A stretch of DNA of 64,000 nucleotides from Nocardioides sp. CFH 31398 (GCF_022436705.1 NZ_JAKUHT010000003.1:124001-188000); one strand, 5' to 3'. Shown: positions 41,985 through 49,999, numbered from the stretch's first letter. Numbers and translations are program-made. Notes: generated by a model not told the origin, from the sequence alone.

Positions 41985-42755
41985 ATGGCCGTACGACGCA
42001 CCGCCCCCGGGGACTCCGTGACGTTCCGCGCGCTCGGGCTCCTCAACGCCTTCGACGAGACGCACCGCGTGCTGAGCCTCAGCCAGGTCGCGCGCCGCAC
42101 CGGGACACCGCTCGCCACCACGCACCGCCGGCTCCGCGACCTGGTCGACGGCCGGCTGCTGCAGCAACGCACGGACGGGTTGTACGAGATCGGGGCCCGC
42201 ACCTGGCACCTGGGGCAGCTCGCCCGCCCGACGTCCATGCGCGAGGCCGCGCTGCCCCACCTCCAGGACCTGGTGCTGCGCACCGGGCAGACCGTGCACG
42301 TGGGCGTCCGCGACGGCCTGACCGCCCTCGTGATCGACCGGCTGGCGGGCTCGCGGACCTTCACGACGCGGCACCTGCCCGGCTCCCGCCTGCCTCTCCA
42401 CTCGACCGGCATCGGGAAGGTGCTGCTCGCCTTCGCCCCGGACGACGTCCAGCGCCAGGCACTGGCTCGCCTGACCTCCGTCACCGAGTTCACCGTGACC
42501 GACCCTGCCCGGCTCCGGCGCGACCTCGACCAGGTCCGTCGCCGGCGCCTGGCCGAGAGCCTCCAGCAGAACCGCCTCGGCGTCGGGTCGCTGGCGGTCC
42601 CGGTCTTCGGCCAGGGCGAGACCGTCATGGCCGCGATCGGCCTGCTCGCCTCCGGTGACGTGAGGCTCGCCTCGCTCGAGGACCCGCTGCGGGCCTGCTC
42701 GCACGCCGTGTCCCGGGCGGTGGAGGCTCTGGAGCAGCGCTGGTACGAGCAGTGA
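41985..42755 (+). CDS. IclR-family transcriptional regulator 1
   Basis: A 256-residue IclR protein: N-terminal winged HTH (FRALGLLNAFDETHRVLSLSQVARRTGTPLATTHRRLRDL, about 14-53) and C-terminal effector domain (HLQDLVLRTGQTVHVGVRDGLTALVIDRL near 87-115; PLHSTGIGKVLLAF near 132-145; SLAVPVFGQGETVMAAIGLL near 205-224). IclR regulators bind palindromes near promoters and respond to pathway metabolites. An operator-like dyad lies 46 bp upstream. It heads the plus-strand run toward the HD gene, the second iclR and the P450, and is divergent from the carboxylase operon. Confidence 0.9.
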   Translation: MAVRRTAPGDSVTFRALGLLNAFDETHRVLSLSQVARRTGTPLATTHRRLRDLVDGRLLQQRTDGLYEIGARTWHLGQLARPTSMREAALPHLQDLVLRTGQTVHVGVRDGLTALVIDRLAGSRTFTTRHLPGSRLPLHSTGIGKVLLAFAPDDVQRQALARLTSVTEFTVTDPARLRRDLDQVRRRRLAESLQQNRLGVGSLAVPVFGQGETVMAAIGLLASGDVRLASLEDPLRACSHAVSRAVEALEQRWYEQ

Positions 42756-42800
42756 GCGGGCGGGAGCGGACGGGAGCGGACGGGGGCGCTCCGTGGCAGG

Positions 42801-42817
42801 CTTCCGTCATGCGGAAG
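42801..42817. promoter_or_regulatory. Regulon operator 2, CTTCCG-N5-CGGAAG
   Basis: A perfect dyad (CTTCCGTCATGCGGAAG) 45 bp after the first iclR gene. Its centre contains the ATG at 42809 that is the apparent start of the HD-domain gene, which suggests that the HD gene in fact begins further down (GTG 42833, 42842 or 42860). Same form as the dyads at 41923, 44382 and 49859. Confidence 0.75.
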
Positions 42818-43591
42818 GACGGTGGGTCGCTCGTGACACCGGTGGTGTCGGCTGGGCCGGTGCGCCAGGAGCTCCCCCGTCCCGCAGCCACCCGCAACGA
42901 CCTCGGTCGTCCGCTCGACCCCGCGGTCGTCCCCGCGGTGGGGCCCGAGGTCGGCCTCCCGGGCATGCGCCCGGAGGACCGGGCGGTGTGGGACCTGGCG
43001 CTCCCCCACCTGCGGCACCGGGACAACGACGTCCACACCCTCTACTCCTACGCGATCGCGCGGGAGCTCTGCGCGCTGCACCCGGAGGCCGACGCCGACG
43101 TCGTCCTGCCGGGGATCATCCTCCACGACTCCGGGTGGTCGGAGGTGCCGATCGACCGCGTCATGGCGGCGCTCGAGCCGGGCGTGTGGTCGGCCAGCCA
43201 GGAGTCGTTCGAGACGGTGCGGCTGCACGAGATCGCCGGGGAGCGCATCGCCCGCGAGGTCCTGACCGGGCTCCACGTCCCCGAGGACCGCGTGGAGACG
43301 ATCTGCACGATCATCGAGGGCCACGACACCCGCCGGGAGGCCCTCAGCCTCGAGGACGCCCTGCTGAAGGACGCGGACCGGCTCTGGCGGGTCACCCCGC
43401 GTGCCACCGACGTGGTCATGGACTGGTTCGGGCTGACCCGGGAGCAGTCGGTGGCGCTCAACGCCGGTCGCGTGCACGGGCACCTGTTCACCGACGCCGC
43501 GAAGGTCATGGCCCGTACCCTGACCGCGGTCGGCTGGGTCGACGTCAGCGAGCAGCGGCTGGCCCTGGACCGCGAGCGTGACGGCGACTGA
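42809..43591 (+). CDS. HD-domain metal-dependent phosphohydrolase
   Basis: Up to 260 residues from ATG 42809, but that ATG lies inside operator 2; GTG 42833 or GTG 42860 would give 252 or 243 residues and place the operator at the usual distance. The HD fold is clear: DNDVHTLYSYAIARELC near 73-89, LPGIILHDSGWSEVPI near 98-113 (His-Asp pair), ICTIIEGHDTRREAL near 167-181 and LLKDADRLWRVTP near 187-199. HD proteins hydrolyse phosphomonoesters, nucleotides or other phospho-compounds. Lying among genes for a putative phosphorylating pathway, it may hydrolyse a pathway phosphoester (inference). Its end overlaps the second iclR by 14 bp. Confidence 0.82.
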   Translation: MRKDGGSLVTPVVSAGPVRQELPRPAATRNDLGRPLDPAVVPAVGPEVGLPGMRPEDRAVWDLALPHLRHRDNDVHTLYSYAIARELCALHPEADADVVLPGIILHDSGWSEVPIDRVMAALEPGVWSASQESFETVRLHEIAGERIAREVLTGLHVPEDRVETICTIIEGHDTRREALSLEDALLKDADRLWRVTPRATDVVMDWFGLTREQSVALNAGRVHGHLFTDAAKVMARTLTAVGWVDVSEQRLALDRERDGD

Positions 43592-44375
43592 GGGTCGCCG
43601 CACGGCGGTGACGAAGGCCCTCGACGTGCTCGCCGCGTTCGAGGGCAGTCGTCCCTCGCTGACGCTCACCGAGCTGTCGAGGCACGCCGACCTCCCGCTG
43701 TCGACGACGCACCGGCTCGTGGGAGACCTCGTGCGGACCGAGTTCCTGCGCCGGGAGCCGGACGGTCGGTTCCGGCCCGGGCGGCGGGCCTGGAAGATCG
43801 GGCAGAACGCCGGGCGGGCCCTGCAGGAGGCCGTCCGTCCCCGCCTGGTCGAGCTGCACCGCCGCACCGGCCACGCGGCGCAGCTGGCCATCCGGGACGG
43901 CGGCCACGCCCTCGTCATCGACGGGGTCCACGGCTCGGCCGCGCGGCCCGGCACCTCGAGCCGCCCGGGGGCACGGCTCCCGCTGCACACCTGCGCGACG
44001 GGCAAGGCCCTGCTCGCCCACGAGGAGTCGTGGATCCGCGAGGGCTACCTCTCCGGGAGCCTGGAGAGGTCGACCCCGTCGACCCAGGCGGACGCGACGG
44101 CCCTCGCCGCCCAGCTCGAGCAGGTCCGGCGCCGCGGGTGGGCGACGACGGTCGAGGAGGCGCGCCTGGGGACCGCCGCCCTGGCGGTGCCGGTCGTGGT
44201 CGGGTCGGGCGTCGCGGTGGCGGCGGTGGGCCTCGTGGCCGGCGCGACCGAGGCGCGACGGCTCGTCGACCACGTCCCCACCCTGCGCGAGGTCGCCGCA
44301 TCCATCGCGCTCGAGGCGCCACGCTGGCCGAACGTCCGGGCCGTCATCGACACCTTCGCCGCCGACTCCGCCTGA
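43578..44375 (+). CDS. IclR-family transcriptional regulator 2
   Basis: A 265-residue IclR protein from GTG 43578, overlapping the HD gene's end. HTH: TKALDVLAAFEGSRPSLTLTELSRHADLPLSTTHRLVGDL near 12-51; effector domain: LVELHRRTGHAAQLAIRDGGHALVIDGV near 87-114, PLHTCATGKALLAHEES near 136-152, ALAVPVVVGSGVAVAAVGLV near 200-219. It differs enough from IclR 1 to sense another ligand or to counteract it. One of the shared dyads lies seven bases after its stop, in front of the P450 gene. Confidence 0.9.
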   Translation: MTATEGRRTAVTKALDVLAAFEGSRPSLTLTELSRHADLPLSTTHRLVGDLVRTEFLRREPDGRFRPGRRAWKIGQNAGRALQEAVRPRLVELHRRTGHAAQLAIRDGGHALVIDGVHGSAARPGTSSRPGARLPLHTCATGKALLAHEESWIREGYLSGSLERSTPSTQADATALAAQLEQVRRRGWATTVEEARLGTAALAVPVVVGSGVAVAAVGLVAGATEARRLVDHVPTLREVAASIALEAPRWPNVRAVIDTFAADSA

Positions 44376-44381
44376 GCCTGG

Positions 44382-44398
44382 CTTCCACCATGTGGAAG
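44382..44398. promoter_or_regulatory. Regulon operator 3, CTTCCA-N5-TGGAAG
   Basis: A perfect dyad (CTTCCACCATGTGGAAG) between the second iclR stop (44375) and the P450 start (44440). It lies 42 bp upstream of the P450 ATG, matching the distance of operator 1 from iclR 1. It marks a separate promoter for the P450-SDR-ferredoxin-reductase-hydrolase run. Confidence 0.8.
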
Positions 44399-44439
44399 GA
44401 CGTCGCGGTCCCACCGTCGCCACGTCGGAGACTCGCCGC

Positions 44440-45690
44440 ATGACGACCACCGGATGCCCCGTGGCGCACGGGGACCACCAGGGCTACGAGCCGTTCGCCC
44501 AGCACGACCCCTTCCCGGCCTACGCGCGACTGCGCGAGAACGAGCCCGTCTTCCACGACGAGCGCACCGGCTACTGGGTCGTCAGCCGCTACGACGACGT
44601 CCGGGCCGTGTTCGGCGACTGGGAGACCTTCAGCAGCGAGAACGCCCAGCGCCCCGTCACCCCGCGCACCGCCGCGGCCCAGCAGGTCCTCGACGACGGC
44701 GGCTTCACCGCGTACTCCGGGATGTCCGCCCGACAGCCCCCGGTCCACACCCGCATCCGGCGGTCGGCGAGCGCCGCCTTTACTCCGCGGCGGTTCAAGG
44801 CCCTGGAGCCACAGGTCGAGGCGCACGTCCGCGACCTGCTCGAGCAGGTCCACCGCGCCGGCGGGCCGGTGGACCTCGTCCCGACCTTCACCAACCAGCT
44901 GCCCGTCATGACGATCCTGAGCCTGCTCGGCGTGGACGTCGACCACAGCGTCGAGTCGTTCAAGCGATGGTCCGACTCCCGGTCCGCGATGACCTGGGGC
45001 CATCTCAGCGACGAGGAGCAGCTGCCGCACGCGGAGGCGCTCGTCCAGTACTGGCAGGCGTGCCTGGACCTGGTCGCGGCCGCGCACCGCGACCGGCCCG
45101 ACAGCCTCGTCGGCGACCTCGTGCGGGCGCAGACCGAGAACCCCGAGGGTGCGCTCGACGACCACGAGATCGCGTCCGTCTGCTACTCCCTGCTGTTCGC
45201 CGGGCACGAGACCACCACGACCCTCCTCGGCAACGCCGTCCGGCTGCTGCTCACCCACCGTGACCAGTGGGAGCGACTCGTCGCGGACCCGTCGCTCGCC
45301 CCGGGCGCCATCGAGGAGGCGCTGCGCTTCAGCCCCTCCATCGTGGCGTGGCGCCGCCTGGCCCGGAAGGACGGCGAGGTGGCGGGCGTCAGGATCCCCG
45401 AGGGGTCCGAGGTGCTCCTCCTGATGGGCGCGGCCAACCGCGACCCGTCGCGGTTCGAGGACCCCGAGGTCTTCGACATCGGGCGCGCCAACGCGCGGGA
45501 GCACCTCGCGTTCGGGTACGGCATCCACTTCTGCCTCGGCAACAAGCTGGCGAAGATGCAGTCGGCCATCGCCCTGCGCGAGCTGGCCGCGTCGACGCCG
45601 GACCTGCGGCTCGCCGTCGATCCCGACACCATCGAGTTCCCCGACAGCCTGTCGATGCGGGCCCCCGTCGCCGTCCCGGTGACCTGGTGA
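44440..45690 (+). CDS. Cytochrome P450 (class I, with own redox partners)
   Basis: A 416-residue soluble P450. I-helix LLFAGHETTTTLLGN near 246-260, ExxR in EEALRFSP near 292-299, heme loop FGYGIHFCLGNKLAK near 361-375 with the ligand Cys. I used ATG 44440 (GGAG nine bases upstream); an open frame from 44392 would run through operator 3. It is followed, with overlaps, by an SDR, a 2Fe-2S ferredoxin and a ferredoxin reductase, so its electron chain is complete. It most likely hydroxylates the pathway substrate as the first oxidative step. Confidence 0.92.
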   Translation: MTTTGCPVAHGDHQGYEPFAQHDPFPAYARLRENEPVFHDERTGYWVVSRYDDVRAVFGDWETFSSENAQRPVTPRTAAAQQVLDDGGFTAYSGMSARQPPVHTRIRRSASAAFTPRRFKALEPQVEAHVRDLLEQVHRAGGPVDLVPTFTNQLPVMTILSLLGVDVDHSVESFKRWSDSRSAMTWGHLSDEEQLPHAEALVQYWQACLDLVAAAHRDRPDSLVGDLVRAQTENPEGALDDHEIASVCYSLLFAGHETTTTLLGNAVRLLLTHRDQWERLVADPSLAPGAIEEALRFSPSIVAWRRLARKDGEVAGVRIPEGSEVLLLMGAANRDPSRFEDPEVFDIGRANAREHLAFGYGIHFCLGNKLAKMQSAIALRELAASTPDLRLAVDPDTIEFPDSLSMRAPVAVPVTW

Positions 45691-46436
45691 GCGCCCCCAC
45701 CGTCCTGGTCACCGGCGCCGCCGGCGGCCTCGGCCGGGCCTTCGCCCTCGGCTTCGCCGGTCTCGGCCACCGGGTCGCCGTCGCCGACCTCGACGCGGAG
45801 GGGGCGGCCGAGACCGCACGCCTGAGCGAGGAGGCCGGCGCACCGGCGACGTGGTCGGGCCGTGTGGACGTCACGTCGGCCACGGACACCGCCCGTGCGG
45901 CCGAGGCCGCCGCCGACCTGGGCGAGGGCCGCATCGACGTGGTCGTCAACAACGCGGCGGTCTACGCCACCTTGAACCGGAGCCCGCTCGAGGACATCGA
46001 CCCCGACGAGTTCGACCTGGTGATGCGGGTCAACGTGAAGGGCCCGTGGCTCGTGGTGCGGGCGGCCAGCCCCTACCTCGGCGCCGGCTCGAGCGTCGTC
46101 AACGTCGCCTCGGCGACGGTCCTCAGCGGCTCCGAGCAGTGGCTGCACTACGTGGCCTCGAAGGGCGCCGTGGTCGCGATGACGCGCACCATGGCCAAGG
46201 AGCTGGGGCGCCGGGAGATCCGGGTGAACACGCTCGCGCCGGGCTTCGTGCTCACGGAGGCGAGCTACGGCCAGATGGGCGAGGACGCCGCCACGTACGG
46301 CGTCGACCGCGGCGCCCTGCGCCGCTCCTGCGACCCCGCCGACGTCGTCGGCGCCTGCCTCTTCCTGGCCGGCGAGGGCGCCGGCTTCGTCACCGGTCAG
46401 ACCCTCGTGGTCGACGGCGGCCGCCAGTTCCTCTGA
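45687..46436 (+). CDS. SDR-family alcohol dehydrogenase/oxidoreductase
   Basis: A 249-residue classical SDR: VLVTGAAGGLGRAFA near 6-20, DLDAEG near 36 (Asp after the second strand suggests NAD preference), VVNNAAVY near 85-92, active-site Ser in NVASATVLSG near 136-145 and YVASK near 152-156, and GQTLVVDGGRQFL at the C-terminus. It starts with GTG overlapping the P450 stop (GTGA). Placed directly after the P450, it probably oxidises the new alcohol to a ketone, which would provide the substrate that the carboxylase operon needs (inference). Confidence 0.9.
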   Translation: MSAPTVLVTGAAGGLGRAFALGFAGLGHRVAVADLDAEGAAETARLSEEAGAPATWSGRVDVTSATDTARAAEAAADLGEGRIDVVVNNAAVYATLNRSPLEDIDPDEFDLVMRVNVKGPWLVVRAASPYLGAGSSVVNVASATVLSGSEQWLHYVASKGAVVAMTRTMAKELGRREIRVNTLAPGFVLTEASYGQMGEDAATYGVDRGALRRSCDPADVVGACLFLAGEGAGFVTGQTLVVDGGRQFL

Positions 46437-46468
46437 CTCCTGCACCCACACCACCGGAAGGGGACCCT

Positions 46469-46783
46469 GTGCCCATCGTGACCTTCACCGCCGACGACGG
46501 CACCGACCGGGAGGTCGACGTCCCCGACGGGGACTCCCTCATGGAGACCGCGGTCCGTCAGGGCGTCCCCGGCATCGTCGGCGAGTGCGGCGGTGCGCTG
46601 GCGTGCGCGACCTGCCACGTCTTCGTGGTCGACGCCGACCCCGCGGACCTCCCCGCCATGGACGAGATGGAGGACGAGATGCTCTGGGGGACGGCGGTCG
46701 ACCGTCGCGACGAGTCGCGCCTGAGCTGTCAGCTGCGGCCCCGCCGCCCGATGCACGTCCGGACGCCGGAGACGCAGCAGTGA
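46469..46783 (+). CDS. 2Fe-2S ferredoxin (putidaredoxin/adrenodoxin type)
   Basis: A 104-residue ferredoxin. The cluster ligands are C-x5-C-x2-C in GECGGALACATCHVFV near 38-53 and a fourth Cys in RLSCQL near 85. MDEMEDEML near 68-76 is the acidic helix that docks redox partners in this family. GTG 46469 has AAGGGGA upstream. It passes electrons from the reductase encoded next to the P450. Confidence 0.93.
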   Translation: MPIVTFTADDGTDREVDVPDGDSLMETAVRQGVPGIVGECGGALACATCHVFVVDADPADLPAMDEMEDEMLWGTAVDRRDESRLSCQLRPRRPMHVRTPETQQ

Positions 46784-48036
46784 ACCCTGAGGCCGCGCAC
46801 GTGCTGGTCGTCGGCGCCTCGCACGCCGGAGTCCAGCTCGCGGTGGCGCTCAGGGAGCAGGGCCACCACGGGCCCGTCACGCTCGTCGGCGCCGAGGACC
46901 ATCGTCCCTACCAGCGGCCGCCGCTGTCGAAGGACTGGCTCCTGGGCAAGGCCGAGAAGGACTCGGTGCTCCTGCGCAGCGACGCGTTCTGGGCCGAGCG
47001 GGACATCCGCGTGCTCCCGGGTGAGCGCGTCGTCGAGGTGGACCGGTCGACGGAGCCCGCCGTCGCCCGCACGGACCGGGGCACCGAGATCGCCCACGAC
47101 CGGCTGGTGCTCGCCACCGGCGCGCGGGCGCGCGCGCTGCCGGTGCCCGGTGGCGACCTCGAGGGGGTGCTGCTGCTGCGGGACGCCGACGACGCGCTGG
47201 AGCTCCGGGAGCGTCTCCCCGACCTGCGGAGGGCGGTCGTCGTCGGGGGCGGCTTCATCGGGCTGGAGGTGGCCGCGGCCCTCCGCGCGGTGGGGGCGGA
47301 GGTCGTGGTCCTCGAGTCCGCGGACCGCCTCCTCGCGCGGGCCTGTGGCCCGGAGACCGCCCAGGAGCTGCTCGACCGCCACCGAGCGGACGGCATCGAC
47401 GTCAGGCTCGGGGCGCGGGTCACCGCCCTGACGGGTGAGCGGCGGGTCACCGGCGTCCGCCTCGGGGACGACCACCTCGAGGCCGACCTGGTCGTCGTCG
47501 GCGTGGGCGTCGTCCCCGCGACCGAGCTCGCGGAGTCGCTGGGGCTCGTGTGCGACGACGGGGTGAGGGTCGACGAGCGCGCCCTCGCCTCGGACGGGCT
47601 CACGCTGGCGGTCGGGGACGTGGCCAACCAGCCCCATCCCGCCCCCGGAGCGGCCGCGGGCAGCCGCGTGCGACTCGAGAGCGTCTCGAACACCCTGGAC
47701 CAGGCCGCGGTCGCCGCGGCCACCCTCCTCGGACGCGAGCTCGCCTACCCGGGCGTGCCGTGGTTCTGGTCGACCCAGGGGGCGCACCGCCTGCAGATCG
47801 CGGGGGTGTCCCACGCCGACGACGAGCGCGTCGTCCGGCGCGACCCGGCGAGGGGCGGCCTGACGACGCTCTACTACCGCGACGGTCGGCTCGTCGCCGC
47901 CGACACCGTCGACGCGCCGGCCGAGTTCGTCACCGTGAAGAAGGCGCTCGCCCAGGGCGCCACGATCCCGCGGGAGCGGGCCGCCGACGTCACCGCGCCC
48001 CTGCGGACCCTGGTCGAGCAGCCGGTGGGCGCGTGA
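46780..48036 (+). CDS. NAD(P)H:ferredoxin reductase (FAD, putidaredoxin-reductase type)
   Basis: A 418-residue flavoprotein with FAD motif VLVVGASHAGVQLA near 9-22, RPYQRPPLSK near 42-51, second motif LVLATGARARALP near 105-117, NAD(P) motif VVVGGGFIGLEVAAAL near 145-160 and the C-terminal FAD contact LAVGDVANQP near 278-287. FWSTQG near 325-330 is typical of rubredoxin/putidaredoxin reductases. It starts in the GTGA overlap with the ferredoxin. It completes the three-part P450 system. Confidence 0.92.
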   Translation: MNPEAAHVLVVGASHAGVQLAVALREQGHHGPVTLVGAEDHRPYQRPPLSKDWLLGKAEKDSVLLRSDAFWAERDIRVLPGERVVEVDRSTEPAVARTDRGTEIAHDRLVLATGARARALPVPGGDLEGVLLLRDADDALELRERLPDLRRAVVVGGGFIGLEVAAALRAVGAEVVVLESADRLLARACGPETAQELLDRHRADGIDVRLGARVTALTGERRVTGVRLGDDHLEADLVVVGVGVVPATELAESLGLVCDDGVRVDERALASDGLTLAVGDVANQPHPAPGAAAGSRVRLESVSNTLDQAAVAAATLLGRELAYPGVPWFWSTQGAHRLQIAGVSHADDERVVRRDPARGGLTTLYYRDGRLVAADTVDAPAEFVTVKKALAQGATIPRERAADVTAPLRTLVEQPVGA

Positions 48037-48893
48037 ACCGCTCCACGCCGGTCGACGGCTTCGCGCTGGCCTATGACCTGCACGGCGACGGCCCGCCCGT
48101 CGTCCTGCTCCACGGCTGGCCGGGCGAGCGCGGCGACTACCGGCGCGTCGTCCCCCTGCTCGAGGGACGGGCCCGTCTCGTCGTCCCCGACCTCCGGGGC
48201 TTCGGGGACTCCGACCGGCACGACGTGCCCGCCGTCGAGGGCTACTCCGCCGACGCCCAGCTGCGCAGCGTCCTCGCCCTGCTGGACGACCTGGACGTCG
48301 ACCGGGCCGTGTTCGTGGGCTACGACATCGGCAGCCGCCTCGTCCAGCGCCTGCTCGAGGTCGGCTCGGAGCGTGTCGCCGCGGCCGTCATGACCCCTCC
48401 GCTGCCCGGCGCCGCCGAGCGGATGCTGGCGCCGGCGGTGCAGCGGGAGTTCTGGTACCAGGTGCTGCACCGCCTGCCGCTCGCCGACGCCCTCGTGGAC
48501 TCCTCGCCGACGGCGGTCCGGTCGTACCTCGGGCACTTCTGGGACCACTGGTCCGGCGACGGGTTCTCGCTGCCCGAGGAGGAGCTGACCCGGCTCGTCG
48601 ACCTCTACGCGCGGCCGGGGGCGTTCACCGCCTCGATCGGCTGGTACCGCTCCCGGACGGGCAGTGCGGCCGGGGCCGGCGCGGAGACCGGCCCCGAGAC
48701 ACGGATCGCGACCCCCGTCGAGGTCGTCTGGCCGGGGCAGGACCCGCTGTTCCCCGCCGCGTGGAGCGACCGGCTCGACGAGTGGTACGCCGACCTCACG
48801 CTGGTCCACGCCCCGGCGTCCGGCCACTTCGTGCCGCTGGAGGCGCCGGGGCTCGTGGCCGACGCCGTGCTGCGCCTGCTGGACCGGGCCTGA
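48033..48893 (+). CDS. Alpha/beta hydrolase, epoxide-hydrolase/dehalogenase-like (Asp nucleophile)
   Basis: A 286-residue hydrolase. HGWPGERGDYRRV near 27-39 (HGxP oxyanion motif), DLRGFGDSDR near 58-67 and nucleophile elbow VGYDIGSRL near 94-102, where Asp replaces Ser. The C-terminal His is in SGHFVPLEAP near 268. Asp nucleophiles occur in epoxide hydrolases, haloalkane dehalogenases and fluoroacetate dehalogenases. It starts in the GTGA overlap with the reductase gene. In this pathway it might open an epoxide made by the P450. Confidence 0.85.
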   Translation: MNRSTPVDGFALAYDLHGDGPPVVLLHGWPGERGDYRRVVPLLEGRARLVVPDLRGFGDSDRHDVPAVEGYSADAQLRSVLALLDDLDVDRAVFVGYDIGSRLVQRLLEVGSERVAAAVMTPPLPGAAERMLAPAVQREFWYQVLHRLPLADALVDSSPTAVRSYLGHFWDHWSGDGFSLPEEELTRLVDLYARPGAFTASIGWYRSRTGSAAGAGAETGPETRIATPVEVVWPGQDPLFPAAWSDRLDEWYADLTLVHAPASGHFVPLEAPGLVADAVLRLLDRA

Positions 48894-48907
48894 CCGGAGC
48901 CGGTCAG
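48890..48907. terminator. Palindrome across two converging stop codons
   Basis: CTGACCGG-AG-CCGGTCAG is a perfect 8-bp stem that contains the TGA of the hydrolase gene (48891-48893) on one strand and that of the amidohydrolase gene (48904-48906) on the other. The genes are only 10 bp apart. It may help stop transcription in both directions. Confidence 0.5.
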
Positions 48908-49788
48908 CCGAGGCCGAGGACCCCGACGGCGTTCTCCTTCAGCACGAGGGGGAGCACCTCGGGCTTCACCCCGAGGCCCTCGAAGTGCTCGATCCAGGTC
49001 TCCGGCGCGATGAGGGGGTAGTCGCTGCCGAACAGCACCTTGCGCTTGAGCAGCCCCCCGGCGGCCCGCACCAGCTCGGCCGGGAAGTACTTCGGCGACC
49101 AGCCCGACAGGTCGATGAACACGTTGCTCTTGTGGGTCGCGATCGAGATGGCCTGGGCCTGCCACGGCACCGAGGGGTGGGCCATGATGATCGTCAGGCC
49201 GGGGTGCTCGGCCGCGACGTCGTCGAGCAGCATCGGGTCGGAGTAGCGGAGCTTGATGCCGCGGCCGCCGGGCAGGCCCGCGCCGATGCCGTTCTGGCCG
49301 GTGTGGAACAGGGCGGGGACGCCGAGCTCCTCGATGGCCCCCCAGAGCGGGTCGAAGCGCTCCTCGTCCGGCGAGAAGCCCTGCAGGCTCGGGTGGAACT
49401 TGAAGCCGCGGACGCCGTGGTCGACGACGAGGCTGCGCGCGTGGTCGACGGCCGCCTCCCCCCGCAGCGGGTCGACCGAGCCGAACGGGATCAGCACGTC
49501 GGCGTGGTCGGCGGCGCGGGCCGCGATGTCCTCGCTCGACAGCGGCTCGCGCCCGAGGTTGGTCCTGGCGTCGATCGTGAAGACGACCGCGGCCATCCCG
49601 GACCGCCGGTAGCGCTCGGCGAGGTCCTCGACGGTCGGTGTGCGGTTGTCGGAGGAGCGGAAGTACTTCGCCGACGCCTCCATCAGCTCGTCGTCCAGCG
49701 ACAGGCACCCGTCGTGGTCCTGCTCGACGTGCACGTGCACGTCGATCGCGGACACCGCGTCGAGGTCGATGGCGGGCGTGTAGACCAC
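48904..49788 (-). CDS. Amidohydrolase-2 family protein (decarboxylase/hydratase-like)
   Basis: A 294-residue TIM-barrel metal enzyme. Metal-site motif IDVHVHV near 15-21, GFKFHPSLQGF near 135-145, ALFHTGQNG near 168-176, IIMAHPSVPW near 204-213 and FGSDYPLI near 262-269 (catalytic Asp). The family covers gamma-resorcylate and aminocarboxymuconate-semialdehyde decarboxylases, 4-oxalomesaconate hydratase and some lactonases. GTG 49788 has GGGAG five bases upstream; the frame open upstream to 50100 is not credible as protein. Operator 4 lies 71 bp upstream, tying it to the regulon. Exact reaction unknown. Confidence 0.83.
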   Translation of the reverse strand: MVYTPAIDLDAVSAIDVHVHVEQDHDGCLSLDDELMEASAKYFRSSDNRTPTVEDLAERYRRSGMAAVVFTIDARTNLGREPLSSEDIAARAADHADVLIPFGSVDPLRGEAAVDHARSLVVDHGVRGFKFHPSLQGFSPDEERFDPLWGAIEELGVPALFHTGQNGIGAGLPGGRGIKLRYSDPMLLDDVAAEHPGLTIIMAHPSVPWQAQAISIATHKSNVFIDLSGWSPKYFPAELVRAAGGLLKRKVLFGSDYPLIAPETWIEHFEGLGVKPEVLPLVLKENAVGVLGLG

Positions 49789-49858
49789 GGGCGCTCCCAG
49801 CGTTGTTCGGACGTCGTCGGTCGACGCTAGGACAGTGCGGCGGGCGAGCACCGCGACC

Positions 49859-49875
49859 CTTCCATCAGCTGGAAG
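49859..49875. promoter_or_regulatory. Regulon operator 4, CTTCCA-N5-TGGAAG
   Basis: A perfect dyad (CTTCCATCAGCTGGAAG) 71 bp upstream of the amidohydrolase start and 125 bp upstream of lon. It has the same arms as operator 3. Since lon has its own stress operator closer to its start, this copy most likely serves the amidohydrolase. The 211-bp gap otherwise contains only the lon operator. Confidence 0.8.
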
Positions 49876-49960
49876 CGTCCGCCGCCCGAGCCCTCCGCGC
49901 TGACCCCGTGCGGGCGTTCGCCGTGGGCGGACGCCAGACCGGAACGCCCGACCTGCTCCC

Positions 49961-49987
49961 GAGGTTGAGTCGACACCACTCAACCTC
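49961..49987. promoter_or_regulatory. HAIR-type HspR operator upstream of lon
   Basis: Ten-base arms GAGGTTGAGT (49961-49970) and ACTCAACCTC (49978-49987) flank seven bases. The core TTGAGT-N7-ACTCAA equals the HAIR element (CTTGAGT-N7-ACTCAAG) bound by the heat-shock repressor HspR in Streptomyces and mycobacteria, where lon and clpB are known targets. It ends 12 bp before the lon ATG, so binding would block transcription initiation or elongation. Confidence 0.88.
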
Positions 49988-49999
49988 TGAGGAGACCCC

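Noticed and set aside
40157-44005. A 1282-codon frame through the CrtI-like gene and the regulators
   Set aside because: The part upstream of GTG 41842 is antisense to the first iclR and HD genes and has no domain; a good ribosome site marks 41842.
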